Positions 50,023 through 58,272 of a stretch of DNA of 64,000 bases are shown here, one piece after another (position 1 is the stretch's first letter; each line of letters starts with the position of its first letter). The translations under genes and the position numbers were made by a program. The stretch lies in contig DIAJ01000003.1 of the NCBI GenBank assembly GCA_002415785.1, forward strand, positions 136,097-200,096, read 5' to 3'. The notes beneath the pieces were generated by a model, which was not told the DNA's origin, did no database searches, and saw only the letters and a program-made list of their open reading frames with translations. This stretch comes from Flavobacteriales bacterium UBA5081 (GTDB lineage Bacteria; Bacteroidota; Bacteroidia; Flavobacteriales_E; Vicingaceae).

Positions 50023-52506
50023 ATGAAATCGCCTTACATTATAATCATCATTTCTGTACTGCTCTTCTTTGGCAACACAATTTTTAATGGATATAGTTTA
50101 GATGATGAACTTGTTACTAGAAATCACCCATTAACTTCAGAAAAAAGTGAGATCCCTATAATAGATCTTTTTTCATCAGCTTACCAAAATGAAATGGGCT
50201 TTGAATTCGGATATCGTCCGGTCACTTTAGCTACTTTTTATATTGAACATCGATTGTTTGGAGAATCTGCCAAAATAAGTCACACCATCAACCTATTATT
50301 GTATCTTACGCTAGTTTTGCTATTATACAAATTTATCAAGCAAATCTACTGGTCAACAAGCCCTTACTTACTACTTTTCATCACCTTATTATTTGCTTTA
50401 CACCCAATCCATTCAGAAGTGGTTGCAAGCATAAAAAATAGAGACGAGATACTGAGCTTTTTATTCTTAATGCTCTCGCTTTTATTCACTCTAAAATGGA
50501 TAAATAAAAAACAATGGTACAGCTTATTTCTAGTTGCCCTTTTTACCAGTTTATCTATACTTTCAAAAAAATCATCTGTCCCAATACTAGCACTAATTCC
50601 GGCCTATCTTTTCTATCAAAAAAAACAAACGTTTAATGATTGGCTTGTTCCTTCAGTTTTTTTCTCAATACCATTACTCCTTTTTTCATTTAACTTAAAC
50701 CTTGTAAAGGGCGCTTTCCTATTTTTTGGCTTTTATGCTTCTAATTATCTTTTATTTGAGTTATTCAAAATACTCAATATAAAAGTCGATAAACGAAGAA
50801 GATTACTATTAATCTTACCGGTAATTGCTGTTTTCTTTTTAACAATGGGGCTGTTTCATCAAGTTGAACTATGGTACTCTATTGGAGTTTTATCTTTTAT
50901 TCCCCTCTTTTTTATTGACTTTAAGAAAGCATACATTTTTAGTATAACTATTTTATTAGTCGCATTTTTCTTATTCAACAAACAATTTTACTTAATGTCA
51001 GCCTTGTTTACACTTGCTGCTGGTGTATTCTTGTCAAAAAACAAGCTCGATTTCAGATGGAAATTATTGATCTTGTATTTAGCCATACTGACTTCAAGCG
51101 CACTAATTAGCAAGAACTACAATCTCATTTTCACTTACTTAACACCAATAATTATTCTATCTCTTGCTTATCTTAACCGTTACCTGCCAATAGTTCTTTC
51201 AGTTATTTCTATAATTATTGGTACTATATATTTTGAAGTTACCATATTTCACCTAGGATTAGCTCTGTTGGCACTACTTCCTTTCTTCATTCAGAAAAAT
51301 CATTTGTATTTAAAAACCACACTCAGTGTTTTTTTAATTGTTACAACCATTCATTCAATAGACTTAAGCCAATATAATTCAAACCTACTTAGCAAAGAAG
51401 AAACAAGTTTAAATATTGAAAACATTGACGTCATTCCGGAGGAAGGCAGAAAATTAGAATATGTTGAAAACACATTAGTTAAAGAACACAGCCCTAACGA
51501 AAGATTAGCTAGTGGAGCCACCATCATTGGAAAATATTTGAGTTTATTAATTTATCCAAAGAACCTTTCATTCTACTATGGTTTTGCTACTTTAAAAACT
51601 TCAGACTTTTCCTCACTTTATGTCTGGCTAAGTATTTTAATTAATGTCATCTTAATTGGATTGATGGTTTTTTGTTTTAATAAAAACAAGCTCATAAGTT
51701 TTGGAATAATTTGGTTCTTCATTGGTATTATTCCTTTCAGTAATTGGTTTGATTTAGTCGCAGGTATGCTAGCAGAGCGATTGGTTTTTATCTCTTCATT
51801 TGGGTTTATTTTATTTATTGGTGGAACTATATTAGAGGTAAAAAATTATTTAAAAATGAAGTTCAACTCAAATTATAGCAAAACTATATCAGTTGCCTTA
51901 TTGGTATTACTAGGCATCTTAACTTTTCAACGAAACGGTCTATGGGCATCCTCTGTTAAACTAATGAGTCACGATATTAAACATCTAGATAAATCAGCTC
52001 AGGCAAACTACCTATTAGCCATTAATTCGATTAAAAGTAATTTAAACCAAGCTCAAAATAAAGAACATCTTAAGCAAAAAGTAAACTTTTCTATTCATCA
52101 TTTCAAAAAGGCAATTTCCATTTATCCCGATTTTTTTAATTATCACTTTGACTTAGCAAGAGCCTATCTTTCTATTGAAGATTATCAGAAGGCGAAAAAG
52201 GCTTTCTTGGGAGCATACAACATTGACCCAAACTCTCACTTTGTTTTACATGAGTTAAGTGTTGTTTGCTTTAGGCTAGAGGAGTATAATGAATGTTTAA
52301 AATATACTAAGGCTTACTTAAAAATAGACAGATCAAACACTACTATTTATGAATTGGCAGCTTATAGCGCTTACTATCTTGATCAGTATAAGCTTGCTAT
52401 TCAATTCATAAAAAATGGATTAGAACACAAAAATAGTGATGGATTATTGAGGTTGAAAAACGAAATTGAAAGCAAAGAAATTTCACCTCTATTAAAGAAA
52501 AGCTAA
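50023..52506 (+). CDS. TMTC-like membrane protein: GT-C fold plus TPR repeats
   Basis: 827 residues. Many membrane helices to about residue 640. The first luminal/periplasmic loop has YSLDDELV (about 24-31), an acidic pair at the expected catalytic position of GT-C enzymes, followed by FGYRPVTLATFYIEHRLFG and ALHPIHSEVVASIKNRDEILS. These three motifs are those of TMTC/PMT-type O-mannosyltransferases. The C-terminal ~160 residues are TPR-like (NYHFDLARAYLSIEDYQKAKKAF and later repeats). It probably transfers a sugar from a polyprenyl-phosphate donor, such as the product of the GT2 at 30909, in the periplasm. It is the last gene of the cluster. Confidence 0.82.
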   Translation: MKSPYIIIIISVLLFFGNTIFNGYSLDDELVTRNHPLTSEKSEIPIIDLFSSAYQNEMGFEFGYRPVTLATFYIEHRLFGESAKISHTINLLLYLTLVLLLYKFIKQIYWSTSPYLLLFITLLFALHPIHSEVVASIKNRDEILSFLFLMLSLLFTLKWINKKQWYSLFLVALFTSLSILSKKSSVPILALIPAYLFYQKKQTFNDWLVPSVFFSIPLLLFSFNLNLVKGAFLFFGFYASNYLLFELFKILNIKVDKRRRLLLILPVIAVFFLTMGLFHQVELWYSIGVLSFIPLFFIDFKKAYIFSITILLVAFFLFNKQFYLMSALFTLAAGVFLSKNKLDFRWKLLILYLAILTSSALISKNYNLIFTYLTPIIILSLAYLNRYLPIVLSVISIIIGTIYFEVTIFHLGLALLALLPFFIQKNHLYLKTTLSVFLIVTTIHSIDLSQYNSNLLSKEETSLNIENIDVIPEEGRKLEYVENTLVKEHSPNERLASGATIIGKYLSLLIYPKNLSFYYGFATLKTSDFSSLYVWLSILINVILIGLMVFCFNKNKLISFGIIWFFIGIIPFSNWFDLVAGMLAERLVFISSFGFILFIGGTILEVKNYLKMKFNSNYSKTISVALLVLLGILTFQRNGLWASSVKLMSHDIKHLDKSAQANYLLAINSIKSNLNQAQNKEHLKQKVNFSIHHFKKAISIYPDFFNYHFDLARAYLSIEDYQKAKKAFLGAYNIDPNSHFVLHELSVVCFRLEEYNECLKYTKAYLKIDRSNTTIYELAAYSAYYLDQYKLAIQFIKNGLEHKNSDGLLRLKNEIESKEISPLLKKS

Positions 52507-52525
52507 ATCTTGATTTTAGCCTTTA

Positions 52526-52541
52526 AACTAGTTTACTAGTT
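52526..52541. terminator. Possible hairpin between convergent transcripts
   Basis: The inverted repeat AACTAG-TTTA-CTAGTT lies in the 29-base gap between the TMTC-like gene and the convergent pth gene, overlapping the pth stop. A 6-bp stem, no long T-run. It could terminate either strand weakly. Confidence 0.28.
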
Positions 52542-53099
52542 CCCATTAAACTCATTCATGGTTCTTTGAATGCCAATTGTGCTAAAGGCTTGTATTATTT
52601 TTTGGCATTGTTCTATGCGCTCTGGGAGCTGTTTGGTCTCTTCTTCGTTCCATTCACCTAACACATAGTTGACTTGGCTTCCACGGCTAAACTCACTGCC
52701 TACGCCAAAACGAAGTCGGGGATAATCTTGCCTGCCGAGAATTTGATTGATGTTTTTTAAACCATTATGTCCACCATCACTTCCTTTACCCTTTAGACGC
52801 AGTGTGCCAAAAGGCAGTGCTAAGTCGTCGGTAATGATTAATAGCCTTTCCAGTGGGATTTTTTCTTCCTGAAGGTAGTAGTTAACAGCCTTGCCACTAA
52901 GATTCATATAGGTGGTAGGTTTCACCAGAAGCAAGCTCCGACCCTTAAATTTTACTACGGCAGTATCCGCATATCGATTAGGGCTAAAAGAAACATTGGA
53001 TGCCTTTGCAAAGGCATCCAATGTTTTAAAACCTATGTTGTGCCTGGTATTTTCGTACTCAGAACCAATGTTCCCAAGTCCTACAATCAGGTACTTCAT
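52536..53099 (-). CDS. pth: Peptidyl-tRNA hydrolase
   Basis: 187 residues, normal length. Releases peptides from prematurely dropped peptidyl-tRNA. Motifs: LIVGLGNIGSEYENTRHNIGF (Asn and catalytic His near residue 20), LVKPTTYMNLSGKAV, ITDDLALPFGTLRLKGKGSDGGHNGLKN with the GGHNG loop, and LRFGVGSE. It lies 8 bases downstream of rplY on the same strand; prs, rplY and pth form an operon-like set. Confidence 0.97.
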   Translation of the reverse strand: MKYLIVGLGNIGSEYENTRHNIGFKTLDAFAKASNVSFSPNRYADTAVVKFKGRSLLLVKPTTYMNLSGKAVNYYLQEEKIPLERLLIITDDLALPFGTLRLKGKGSDGGHNGLKNINQILGRQDYPRLRFGVGSEFSRGSQVNYVLGEWNEEETKQLPERIEQCQKIIQAFSTIGIQRTMNEFNGN

Positions 53100-53107
53100 C
53101 TTATTAT

Positions 53108-53755
53108 TTATTCAGCTGTAGCTTCTTCAGTTGCTGCTTCTGCACCTTCTTCACTACCTTCTCCATCAGTGTCTTCTTCATCTTCATCATCGTCTGCACC
53201 TTTAACCACCAAACGAGACATTTTAACGGCAACGATTACAGCTTTAGGATGATCTAGGAATTCAACACCGTCGATATTGATGTCTTCAACTTGTATTACA
53301 TCACCAATTTTCATTTTAGTAATGTCAACAACAACTTCTTCCGGAACATCGTTAGGAAGTGCTTTTACAATAAGTTTTCTCATTTTTTCACGACGAGAAC
53401 CACCTTTCATTACACCTACAGAGTTTCCTGTGAATCTTACAGGAATACCAATAGTGATTGGCTTATCATCAAAAACCTCCATAAAATCGGCATGGATTGG
53501 CTCATCAGACACAGGGTGAAATTGTACCTCGCGAATAACAGCTTTCACTGTTTTATCTCCGAAATTCAAATCAATCAAGTGTACTTCAGAAGTATTGATC
53601 AACTTTGAAAAAGCAATCTCATCAACATGAAAGTTAATGTTTTCTTTGCCACCATAAAGGATTGCAGGCACTCTGCCTTCAGTTCTTAATGCCTTTAAGG
53701 CACCTTTAGATCCCATATCCTCTCTTGAGGCAGCTTTTAATTCAACAGACTTCAT
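53108..53755 (-). CDS. rplY: Ribosomal protein L25 / general stress protein Ctc
   Basis: 215 residues: N-terminal 5S-rRNA-binding L25 domain (LKAASREDMGSKGALKAL ... VHLIDLNFGDKTVKAVIREV) and the TL5-type beta domain (about 95-185; GIPVRFTGNSVGVMKGG, ALPNDVPEEVVVDI). The tail from about residue 187 is very acidic and Ala-rich (DDDEDEEDTDGEGSEE). The long two-domain form is usual for Bacteroidota. It lies 28 bases downstream of prs and 8 upstream of pth. Confidence 0.96.
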   Translation of the reverse strand: MKSVELKAASREDMGSKGALKALRTEGRVPAILYGGKENINFHVDEIAFSKLINTSEVHLIDLNFGDKTVKAVIREVQFHPVSDEPIHADFMEVFDDKPITIGIPVRFTGNSVGVMKGGSRREKMRKLIVKALPNDVPEEVVVDITKMKIGDVIQVEDINIDGVEFLDHPKAVIVAVKMSRLVVKGADDDEDEEDTDGEGSEEGAEAATEEATAE

Positions 53756-53783
53756 TCTAATCTATTTTTAGGTATTAGCGTTT

Positions 53784-54716
53784 TTAAAATATAAAATATG
53801 AACTTATCGATTCATAGTTATGCACTTTGTATATTACCTTAGCAAACAGGTCAGCAACAGAAATCACTCGGATTTTACTGCATTCTTGTTTTAAAGGAAT
53901 TGTATCAGTCACCAACAATTCTGTCAATGCAGACTTTTCAATTCGCTCATAAGCACTTCCCGATAAAATTGGGTGAGTACAGATTGCTCGAACAGATGTG
54001 GCTCCTTTTTCTTTCATTAGATCTGCAGCTTTTGTTAATGTTCCTGCAGTATCAATCATGTCGTCAACTAAAACAACGTCTTTTCCCTCAACGTCGCCAA
54101 TCACAAACATCTTATCAATGTTATTGGCTTTTTTGCGTTGTTTGTAACAGATTACAACATCAGCCTCTAAGTGTTTTGCATACGCATAAGCTCTTTTAGA
54201 GCCACCCATATCAGGAGATGCCATAATAAGGTTTGGCAAATTTAAATCTTTAATGGCTTGAGAGAAAACCGCAGAAGCGTACAAATGATCTACAGGAACT
54301 TCAAAGAATCCTTGAATCTGATCAGCATGTAGATCCATTGTCATTACTCTACTAACACCTGCTGCTGCTAACATATTTGCCACCAACTTAGACCCAATAG
54401 GAACTCTAGGTTGATCTTTACGATCTTGACGAGCAAAACCGAAATACGGAATAACAGCTATTATTCTTTTGGCTGAGGCTCTTTTGGCTGCATCAACCAT
54501 CAACAATAACTCAAATAAATTATCAGTGGGTGGATTGGTAGACTGAATGATAAAAACATCTGCACCGCGAACTGACTCCTCAAACGAAGGTTGGAACTCT
54601 CCATCTGAAAAGTGACTAATTGAGGATTTACCTAGCTCCATTCCAAAACCTTTGGCGATTTTTGTCGCTAGCATTTTAGTGTTAGAACCTGCAAATATTT
54701 TTACTTCATTTGTCAT
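53784..54716 (-). CDS. prs: Ribose-phosphate pyrophosphokinase
   Basis: 310 residues. Makes PRPP from ribose 5-phosphate and ATP for nucleotide, His and Trp synthesis. Family motifs: IFAGSNTKMLATKIA, STNPPTDNLFELLLMVDA, YFGFARQDRKDQPR, the metal/ATP site MTMDLHADQIQGFF and the PRPP loop VVLVDDMIDTAGTL. It is the first gene of the prs-rplY-pth set and has a clear promoter upstream. Confidence 0.97.
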   Translation of the reverse strand: MTNEVKIFAGSNTKMLATKIAKGFGMELGKSSISHFSDGEFQPSFEESVRGADVFIIQSTNPPTDNLFELLLMVDAAKRASAKRIIAVIPYFGFARQDRKDQPRVPIGSKLVANMLAAAGVSRVMTMDLHADQIQGFFEVPVDHLYASAVFSQAIKDLNLPNLIMASPDMGGSKRAYAYAKHLEADVVICYKQRKKANNIDKMFVIGDVEGKDVVLVDDMIDTAGTLTKAADLMKEKGATSVRAICTHPILSGSAYERIEKSALTELLVTDTIPLKQECSKIRVISVADLFAKVIYKVHNYESISSYFIF

Positions 54717-54744
54717 GAGAAAACAGCCATTATTTAAAGGGGTG

Positions 54745-54776
54745 CAAATTTATCAATTAAATCAATCGACGCCAAA
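54745..54776 (-). promoter_or_regulatory. Promoter of the prs-rplY-pth operon
   Basis: On the minus strand TTTG (54776-54773), a 20-base spacer and TAAATTTG (54752-54745), an exact match to the Bacteroidetes consensus, about 29 bases upstream of the ATG. Confidence 0.7.
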
Positions 54777-54837
54777 TAAATACACAGACAAATAAAATTT
54801 ATTTTTAAAAGTGTTGTGCTTTATCAAAAGTATTGGA

Positions 54838-54902
54838 TAATTTTGTCCCACCAATTCAGGATAATACCGCATTTTTTTGCGGAGAATTATTCGACAAAAT
54901 TA
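54838..54902. repeat. Nested inverted repeat
   Basis: Outer arms TAATTTTGTC (54838-54847) and GACAAAATTA (54893-54902) are perfect 10-bp complements. Inside them is CCGCA-TTTTTT-TGCGG (54867-54882). It sits in the 225-base gap between prs and the tRNA-Leu relic, which otherwise holds no gene. It may be a structured regulatory element or a small palindromic repeat. Confidence 0.5.
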
Positions 54903-54941
54903 ATTGTTAAATTACACTTTTCAATTAATTTTAATTTAAAA

Positions 54942-55035
54942 GCCCAGGTGGCGGAATTGGTAGACCTGTCTGCCGACAGGCAGGCGCGTTGGAGACCAAC
55001 GCAGTTAACTGTCGGCCCTGAATCTACCTTCAGGT
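54942..55035 (+). pseudogene. tRNA-Leu relic interrupted by a palindrome
   Basis: GCCCAGGTGGCGGAATTGG and the next four bases (54942-54964) are identical to the start of the intact tRNA-Leu 107 bases downstream. After a 20-base palindrome (54965-54984), CGCGTTGG again matches, but the anticodon arm is replaced by a perfect GCGTTGG-AGA-CCAACGC hairpin (54986-55002) and there is no TTCGA T-arm. A short GGCCCTG resembling the 3' end follows, then another hairpin (55017-55034). It cannot fold as a tRNA. It looks like a duplicated and rearranged tRNA-Leu copy. Confidence 0.6.
54965..54984. repeat. 20-base near-perfect palindrome inserted in the tRNA-Leu relic
   Basis: CCTGTCTGCCGACAGGCAGG: arms CCTGTCTG and CAGGCAGG pair with one G-T mismatch across a CCGA centre. 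It interrupts the sequence exactly where the intact tRNA has TAGA-CGCG. GCCGACAG within it is also the exact reverse complement of CTGTCGGC at 55009-55016. I saw no other copy in this window. It resembles REP-like palindromes scattered in many Bacteroidota genomes, from general memory only. Confidence 0.6.
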
Positions 55036-55048
55036 TAAAACATCACTT

Positions 55049-55130
55049 GCCCAGGTGGCGGAATTGGTAGACGCGTTGGTCTCAAACACCAATGCCTTCG
55101 GGCGTGCCGGTTCGACTCCGGCCCTGGGTA
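55049..55130 (+). tRNA. tRNA-Leu (anticodon CAA)
   Basis: The acceptor stem GCCCAGG (55049-55055) pairs with CCTGGGT (55123-55129). It has a D-arm GGCGGAATTGGTAGACGC, anticodon stem TTGGT/ACCAA around loop CTCAAAC giving anticodon CAA, a long class II variable arm TGCCTTCGGGCG, and T-arm GCCGG-TTCGACT-CCGGC. The discriminator is A. The CCA end is not encoded. It decodes UUG. The length of 82 is right for tRNA-Leu. Confidence 0.96.
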
Positions 55131-55340
55131 CAACAAACAGTTTAGAGCAAGAGTATTGAGCATAATGCAAAATACTCTTGTTAGTAAACCTTTCTTCACG
55201 CACTTTAATAAACTTCATCGATTTATTTTGTTCTCACATTTAAAGTGGACTAAAAGTGTTACTCAAACTTTTTTATTGCCTTTTTTTAGAATTAGTCTAC
55301 TTTTACAGCCGATTTCAAAAATTAAGATTTAATTTATCGC

Positions 55341-56084
55341 ATGACACTTAAAAAAGAACTTAGAACTCAAGGTGACTTCCTATTTAAACACCGTAGTTAC
55401 TTGCCTGTTATTATCATCATTGCCGGACTTGCTGTTTATATTCAAAATGAAATAACTTCAGATGTCTTACCACATCAGCAAGGAGAGATTTATAAATTCA
55501 TTTGTTTGGCTGTTGCACTTTTAGGCTTATTTATAAGAGTTCACGCAGTAGGTCATGCCGCTAAAAACACTTCTGGTAGAAATACGACAGTTGGACAAGT
55601 TGCTGATGAAGTAAATTCAACAGGTCTTTACTCAATATGTAGACACCCTCTTTATGTAGGGAACTTCTTTATGTGGCTGGGAATTGCCGGTTTTACTCAG
55701 GAGCCTTGGTTTATTGTGGCTTTCACTTTTATGTATTGGGTGTATTATGAAAGAATCATGTATGCAGAAGAAGCTTTTTTAACAGACAAGTACGGTGATA
55801 AATACACCGATTGGGCTTCAAGAACACCTGCTTTTATTCCTGCTTTCAGTAAGTGGATTAAGCCTCAATACAGCTTTAGCTGGCCAAAAATTATCAAGCA
55901 AGAAAAGACAGGTATCATGAACCTTTTCATCGTGATTTTTGTCTTTGAAGCTATTGGTAGTTATATCCGTAATGGAGAAATTTTACAAATGGAAAGTTAT
56001 TGGTGGATGCTTGCTGTTGCCTCAATTGTATGGTACATTATTATTAAAGTACTGCAAAAAACAACCAAGCTTTTTAATGTTTAG
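55341..56084 (+). CDS. Isoprenylcysteine carboxyl methyltransferase/PEMT-like membrane methyltransferase
   Basis: 247 residues with five or six hydrophobic segments. The SAM/lipid site of this superfamily is clear: TGLYSICRHPLYVGNFFMWLG (RHPxYxGN, about 93-113) and the C-terminal EEAFLTDKYGDKYTDWASRTPAFIP (E-x-x-x-x-x-x-YGxxYxxW). An integral-membrane methyltransferase for an isoprenoid, phospholipid or similar lipid; the substrate is unknown. The ~210-base gap upstream (55131-55340) holds no gene that I can see. Its stop overlaps the convergent lipoprotein gene by 4 bases. Confidence 0.85.
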   Translation: MTLKKELRTQGDFLFKHRSYLPVIIIIAGLAVYIQNEITSDVLPHQQGEIYKFICLAVALLGLFIRVHAVGHAAKNTSGRNTTVGQVADEVNSTGLYSICRHPLYVGNFFMWLGIAGFTQEPWFIVAFTFMYWVYYERIMYAEEAFLTDKYGDKYTDWASRTPAFIPAFSKWIKPQYSFSWPKIIKQEKTGIMNLFIVIFVFEAIGSYIRNGEILQMESYWWMLAVASIVWYIIIKVLQKTTKLFNV

Positions 56085-57673
56085 TTGGCAATAATCCACT
56101 TGATTTCTTGATCCCAATTAGGTCTTAGGTCAATGGTTTCTTCATACATCCAGACAGACTCCGGCTGTAAATTCCGGATATAATCTCCAGTGTCCCATTT
56201 TCCGTTTCCATTGCGGTCGATGATTAACTTTAAGTTGTATTTGCCGGATTTGAGATGATTGAAAGTTAGCTTTCCGGAGTCCACCTTATGTTCCTGAATT
56301 ACTTTTTCTTGTCCATCTAATAATTGTACAAATTGCGGGAAGTCGAATTCGTTAACCACCTCGACTTCTAAGGTGCTGTAGTCATCTTCAGCATCAACCG
56401 AAAAAGACTTTCCAATACTATCATTTGCAAAACCATAAATGTCGGTAAAAGCACTATCAGCAATAATCAGATGATAACTGCTATCTTGCTGAAGACTGGC
56501 TTTAATGTGCAAAATAGCCTTTCTTTTTGATTGCTCAATTTTAAAATCAAGCGTCACAGAGTCAGTATTTAAAAGTTTCACTTTGCTAGCATCAAAGGAT
56601 TTAATCGGTCGGTTAAATTCCAATTTAATCGATTGATAATAGGGCTGAATAGAAGGTAAAGGGTTAGTTAGCTTTAATTTATTCTTTTTTGTCAGTGTAT
56701 CTGTGTCAAACTTTATAGTGTCTGAAAAATCAGCAGACTCAACTACTAAGCGATAATTATCAAATTGAATATTTTTCATCCAAAAATGCAAGCTGTCATT
56801 CTCTTTACTGACTTGACTTAACAAGAGTACTTCACTTTGTGTAGTATCAATAAAGTTATAACTTACTGAGTCAATAGTTCGACTAAGTTTGATAAAAAAG
56901 TGAGGGCCATCTTCTTTTTTTTCTTCAACAAATAACTTTTGCTTATCCTCTTCAAATAGGAATAGCTTTAAACTGTCGTTTATTGAATTTTCGGAAACCT
57001 CAATAAATTCATTTTTAAAAGCAATTTTTTCTGTGGGCTTGTCAAACAAGAAATTTTTGTTCTCATCTGCTATGGCTAATAATTTATATTTGCCTGCCTT
57101 TACATTTGTAATTTCAAACGAACCTTCTTCATTTGTTTTATCTATATAAGTAGGCATTTTTTTCATGGGTAGTGAATCGCTTTTCAAGTCATTGTAAAGT
57201 GCTACCCATGCATCTTTAACTACTTTTAAGTCAAAAGCATTAACAAGTCGTCCACTCACAACAAAGCTGTCAATTTCATTTCCTGTAGAAAAAACATAAG
57301 TAAAGTCTAGCGGATTATTTTCTGTTAAATCCACAATAGACTCATTGAAATTCATCACATAAGTTGTGTTTTCTTTTAAAGTGTCTTCAAATTTAATCTC
57401 TAGGTTTTTACCTCTTAACTTCGTTTTAATATCATGCTCTAAGGGTGGGGAAATAATTAATTTATCATTGATATTTTCCAACTTAACAAATTCGTCGAAA
57501 GTGATAGAAATTGTTTGTTCACGATTAAAATTCAGGCTCTCATTTTTAGGCTTTACTTCTTTAACCTGAGGTGGCTGCGTATCTCTAGTACCTCCGGTAG
57601 GGGCAACAACTTGTGCACAAGCAGAAACTAAAATGGCAAGTAAAGCGATAACTATATGTGGAGAATACTTCAT
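56081..57673 (-). CDS. Ig-like domain lipoprotein (Big_5/SbsA-like)
   Basis: 530 residues. Type II signal peptide with lipobox LLAILVSAC (Cys19), followed by APTGGTRDTQPPQVKEVKPK, the usual start of this Bacteroidota family. Bacterial Ig-like domain (about 34-135: ISITFDEFVKLENINDKLI, YVMNFNESIVDLTENN, FVFSTG), a carboxypeptidase-regulatory-like segment (about 145-225) and beta-rich repeats to a C-terminal GKWDTGDYIRNLQPE. It is an outer-membrane/periplasmic lipoprotein of unknown function. It overlaps the fRMsr gene by one base on the same strand. Confidence 0.85.
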   Translation of the reverse strand: MKYSPHIVIALLAILVSACAQVVAPTGGTRDTQPPQVKEVKPKNESLNFNREQTISITFDEFVKLENINDKLIISPPLEHDIKTKLRGKNLEIKFEDTLKENTTYVMNFNESIVDLTENNPLDFTYVFSTGNEIDSFVVSGRLVNAFDLKVVKDAWVALYNDLKSDSLPMKKMPTYIDKTNEEGSFEITNVKAGKYKLLAIADENKNFLFDKPTEKIAFKNEFIEVSENSINDSLKLFLFEEDKQKLFVEEKKEDGPHFFIKLSRTIDSVSYNFIDTTQSEVLLLSQVSKENDSLHFWMKNIQFDNYRLVVESADFSDTIKFDTDTLTKKNKLKLTNPLPSIQPYYQSIKLEFNRPIKSFDASKVKLLNTDSVTLDFKIEQSKRKAILHIKASLQQDSSYHLIIADSAFTDIYGFANDSIGKSFSVDAEDDYSTLEVEVVNEFDFPQFVQLLDGQEKVIQEHKVDSGKLTFNHLKSGKYNLKLIIDRNGNGKWDTGDYIRNLQPESVWMYEETIDLRPNWDQEIKWIIAN

Positions 57674-58146
57674 TATTTCAACAACTTCACAATTTTTTCT
57701 AAATAAATCTTATCAACTTGATCGAAATCTGCTAATTGGTCGCTATCAATATCCAAAACGCCACTTTTGCCCTTAGAAAAACGAAATGGGACTACAATTT
57801 CTGATTTTGAATCTGCGCTGCAAGCGATGTGACCGGGAAATGCGTTGACATCCTCCACTACAATTGTTTCCATTTTTTTATAAGAAGTTCCGCAAACGCC
57901 TTTTCCAATAGCAATTCTAGTACAGGCAATTGGTCCTTGAAATGGCCCTAAAACTAACTCACCTTCTTTATCTAGATAAAAACCCACCCAAAAATAGCCA
58001 AATGCTTGTCGCAATGCTGCTGCTAGATTAGCTAAATTGGCAATAAAGTCCGTTTCTCCGCTCAATAATGCTTTGAGCTGTGGATATAGTTGTTCGTATT
58101 TGTCTTTTTTTGAGAGACTTGCCTCAATAATTAAATTTTCTGCCAT
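57673..58146 (-). CDS. Free methionine-R-sulfoxide reductase (GAF domain)
   Basis: A 157-residue single GAF domain of the fRMsr family. Three conserved cysteines: Cys75 in QGPIACTRI, Cys85 in GKGVCGTSY and Cys109 in PGHIACSADSKSEIVVP. The latter two form the catalytic/resolving set of fRMsr. It reduces free methionine-R-sulfoxide in the cytoplasm. A -7-like TACTTTTG (58170-58163 on the minus strand) lies upstream without a clear -33. It overlaps the lipoprotein gene by one base. Confidence 0.92.
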   Translation of the reverse strand: MAENLIIEASLSKKDKYEQLYPQLKALLSGETDFIANLANLAAALRQAFGYFWVGFYLDKEGELVLGPFQGPIACTRIAIGKGVCGTSYKKMETIVVEDVNAFPGHIACSADSKSEIVVPFRFSKGKSGVLDIDSDQLADFDQVDKIYLEKIVKLLK

Positions 58147-58272
58147 ACATTAATATTCATTGCAAAAGTAGCTAATTCAAGCGAAGTCGCTTTTGCGATT
58201 TATAAATGCAAGAATATTTCATTGGTTATTTGACTCTATTGCTTAGACTTTTTGCGAATGCTCCTAGGTTAA

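Noticed and set aside
29680..52506. Mobile element or genomic island with integrase
   Set aside because: Despite the A+T-rich composition, no transposase, integrase, direct repeats or att-like tRNA border was seen. The nearby tRNA-Leu is 2.5 kb away beyond housekeeping genes.
53040..53608. ORFs opposite rplY and pth (Ser- and Tyr-rich)
   Set aside because: They mirror the acidic L25 tail and the coding strand of rplY; composition is that of antisense frames.
54942..55035. A second functional tRNA-Leu
   Set aside because: There is no T-arm and no 3' acceptor strand matching GCCCAGG, and the anticodon loop is replaced by a three-base loop.
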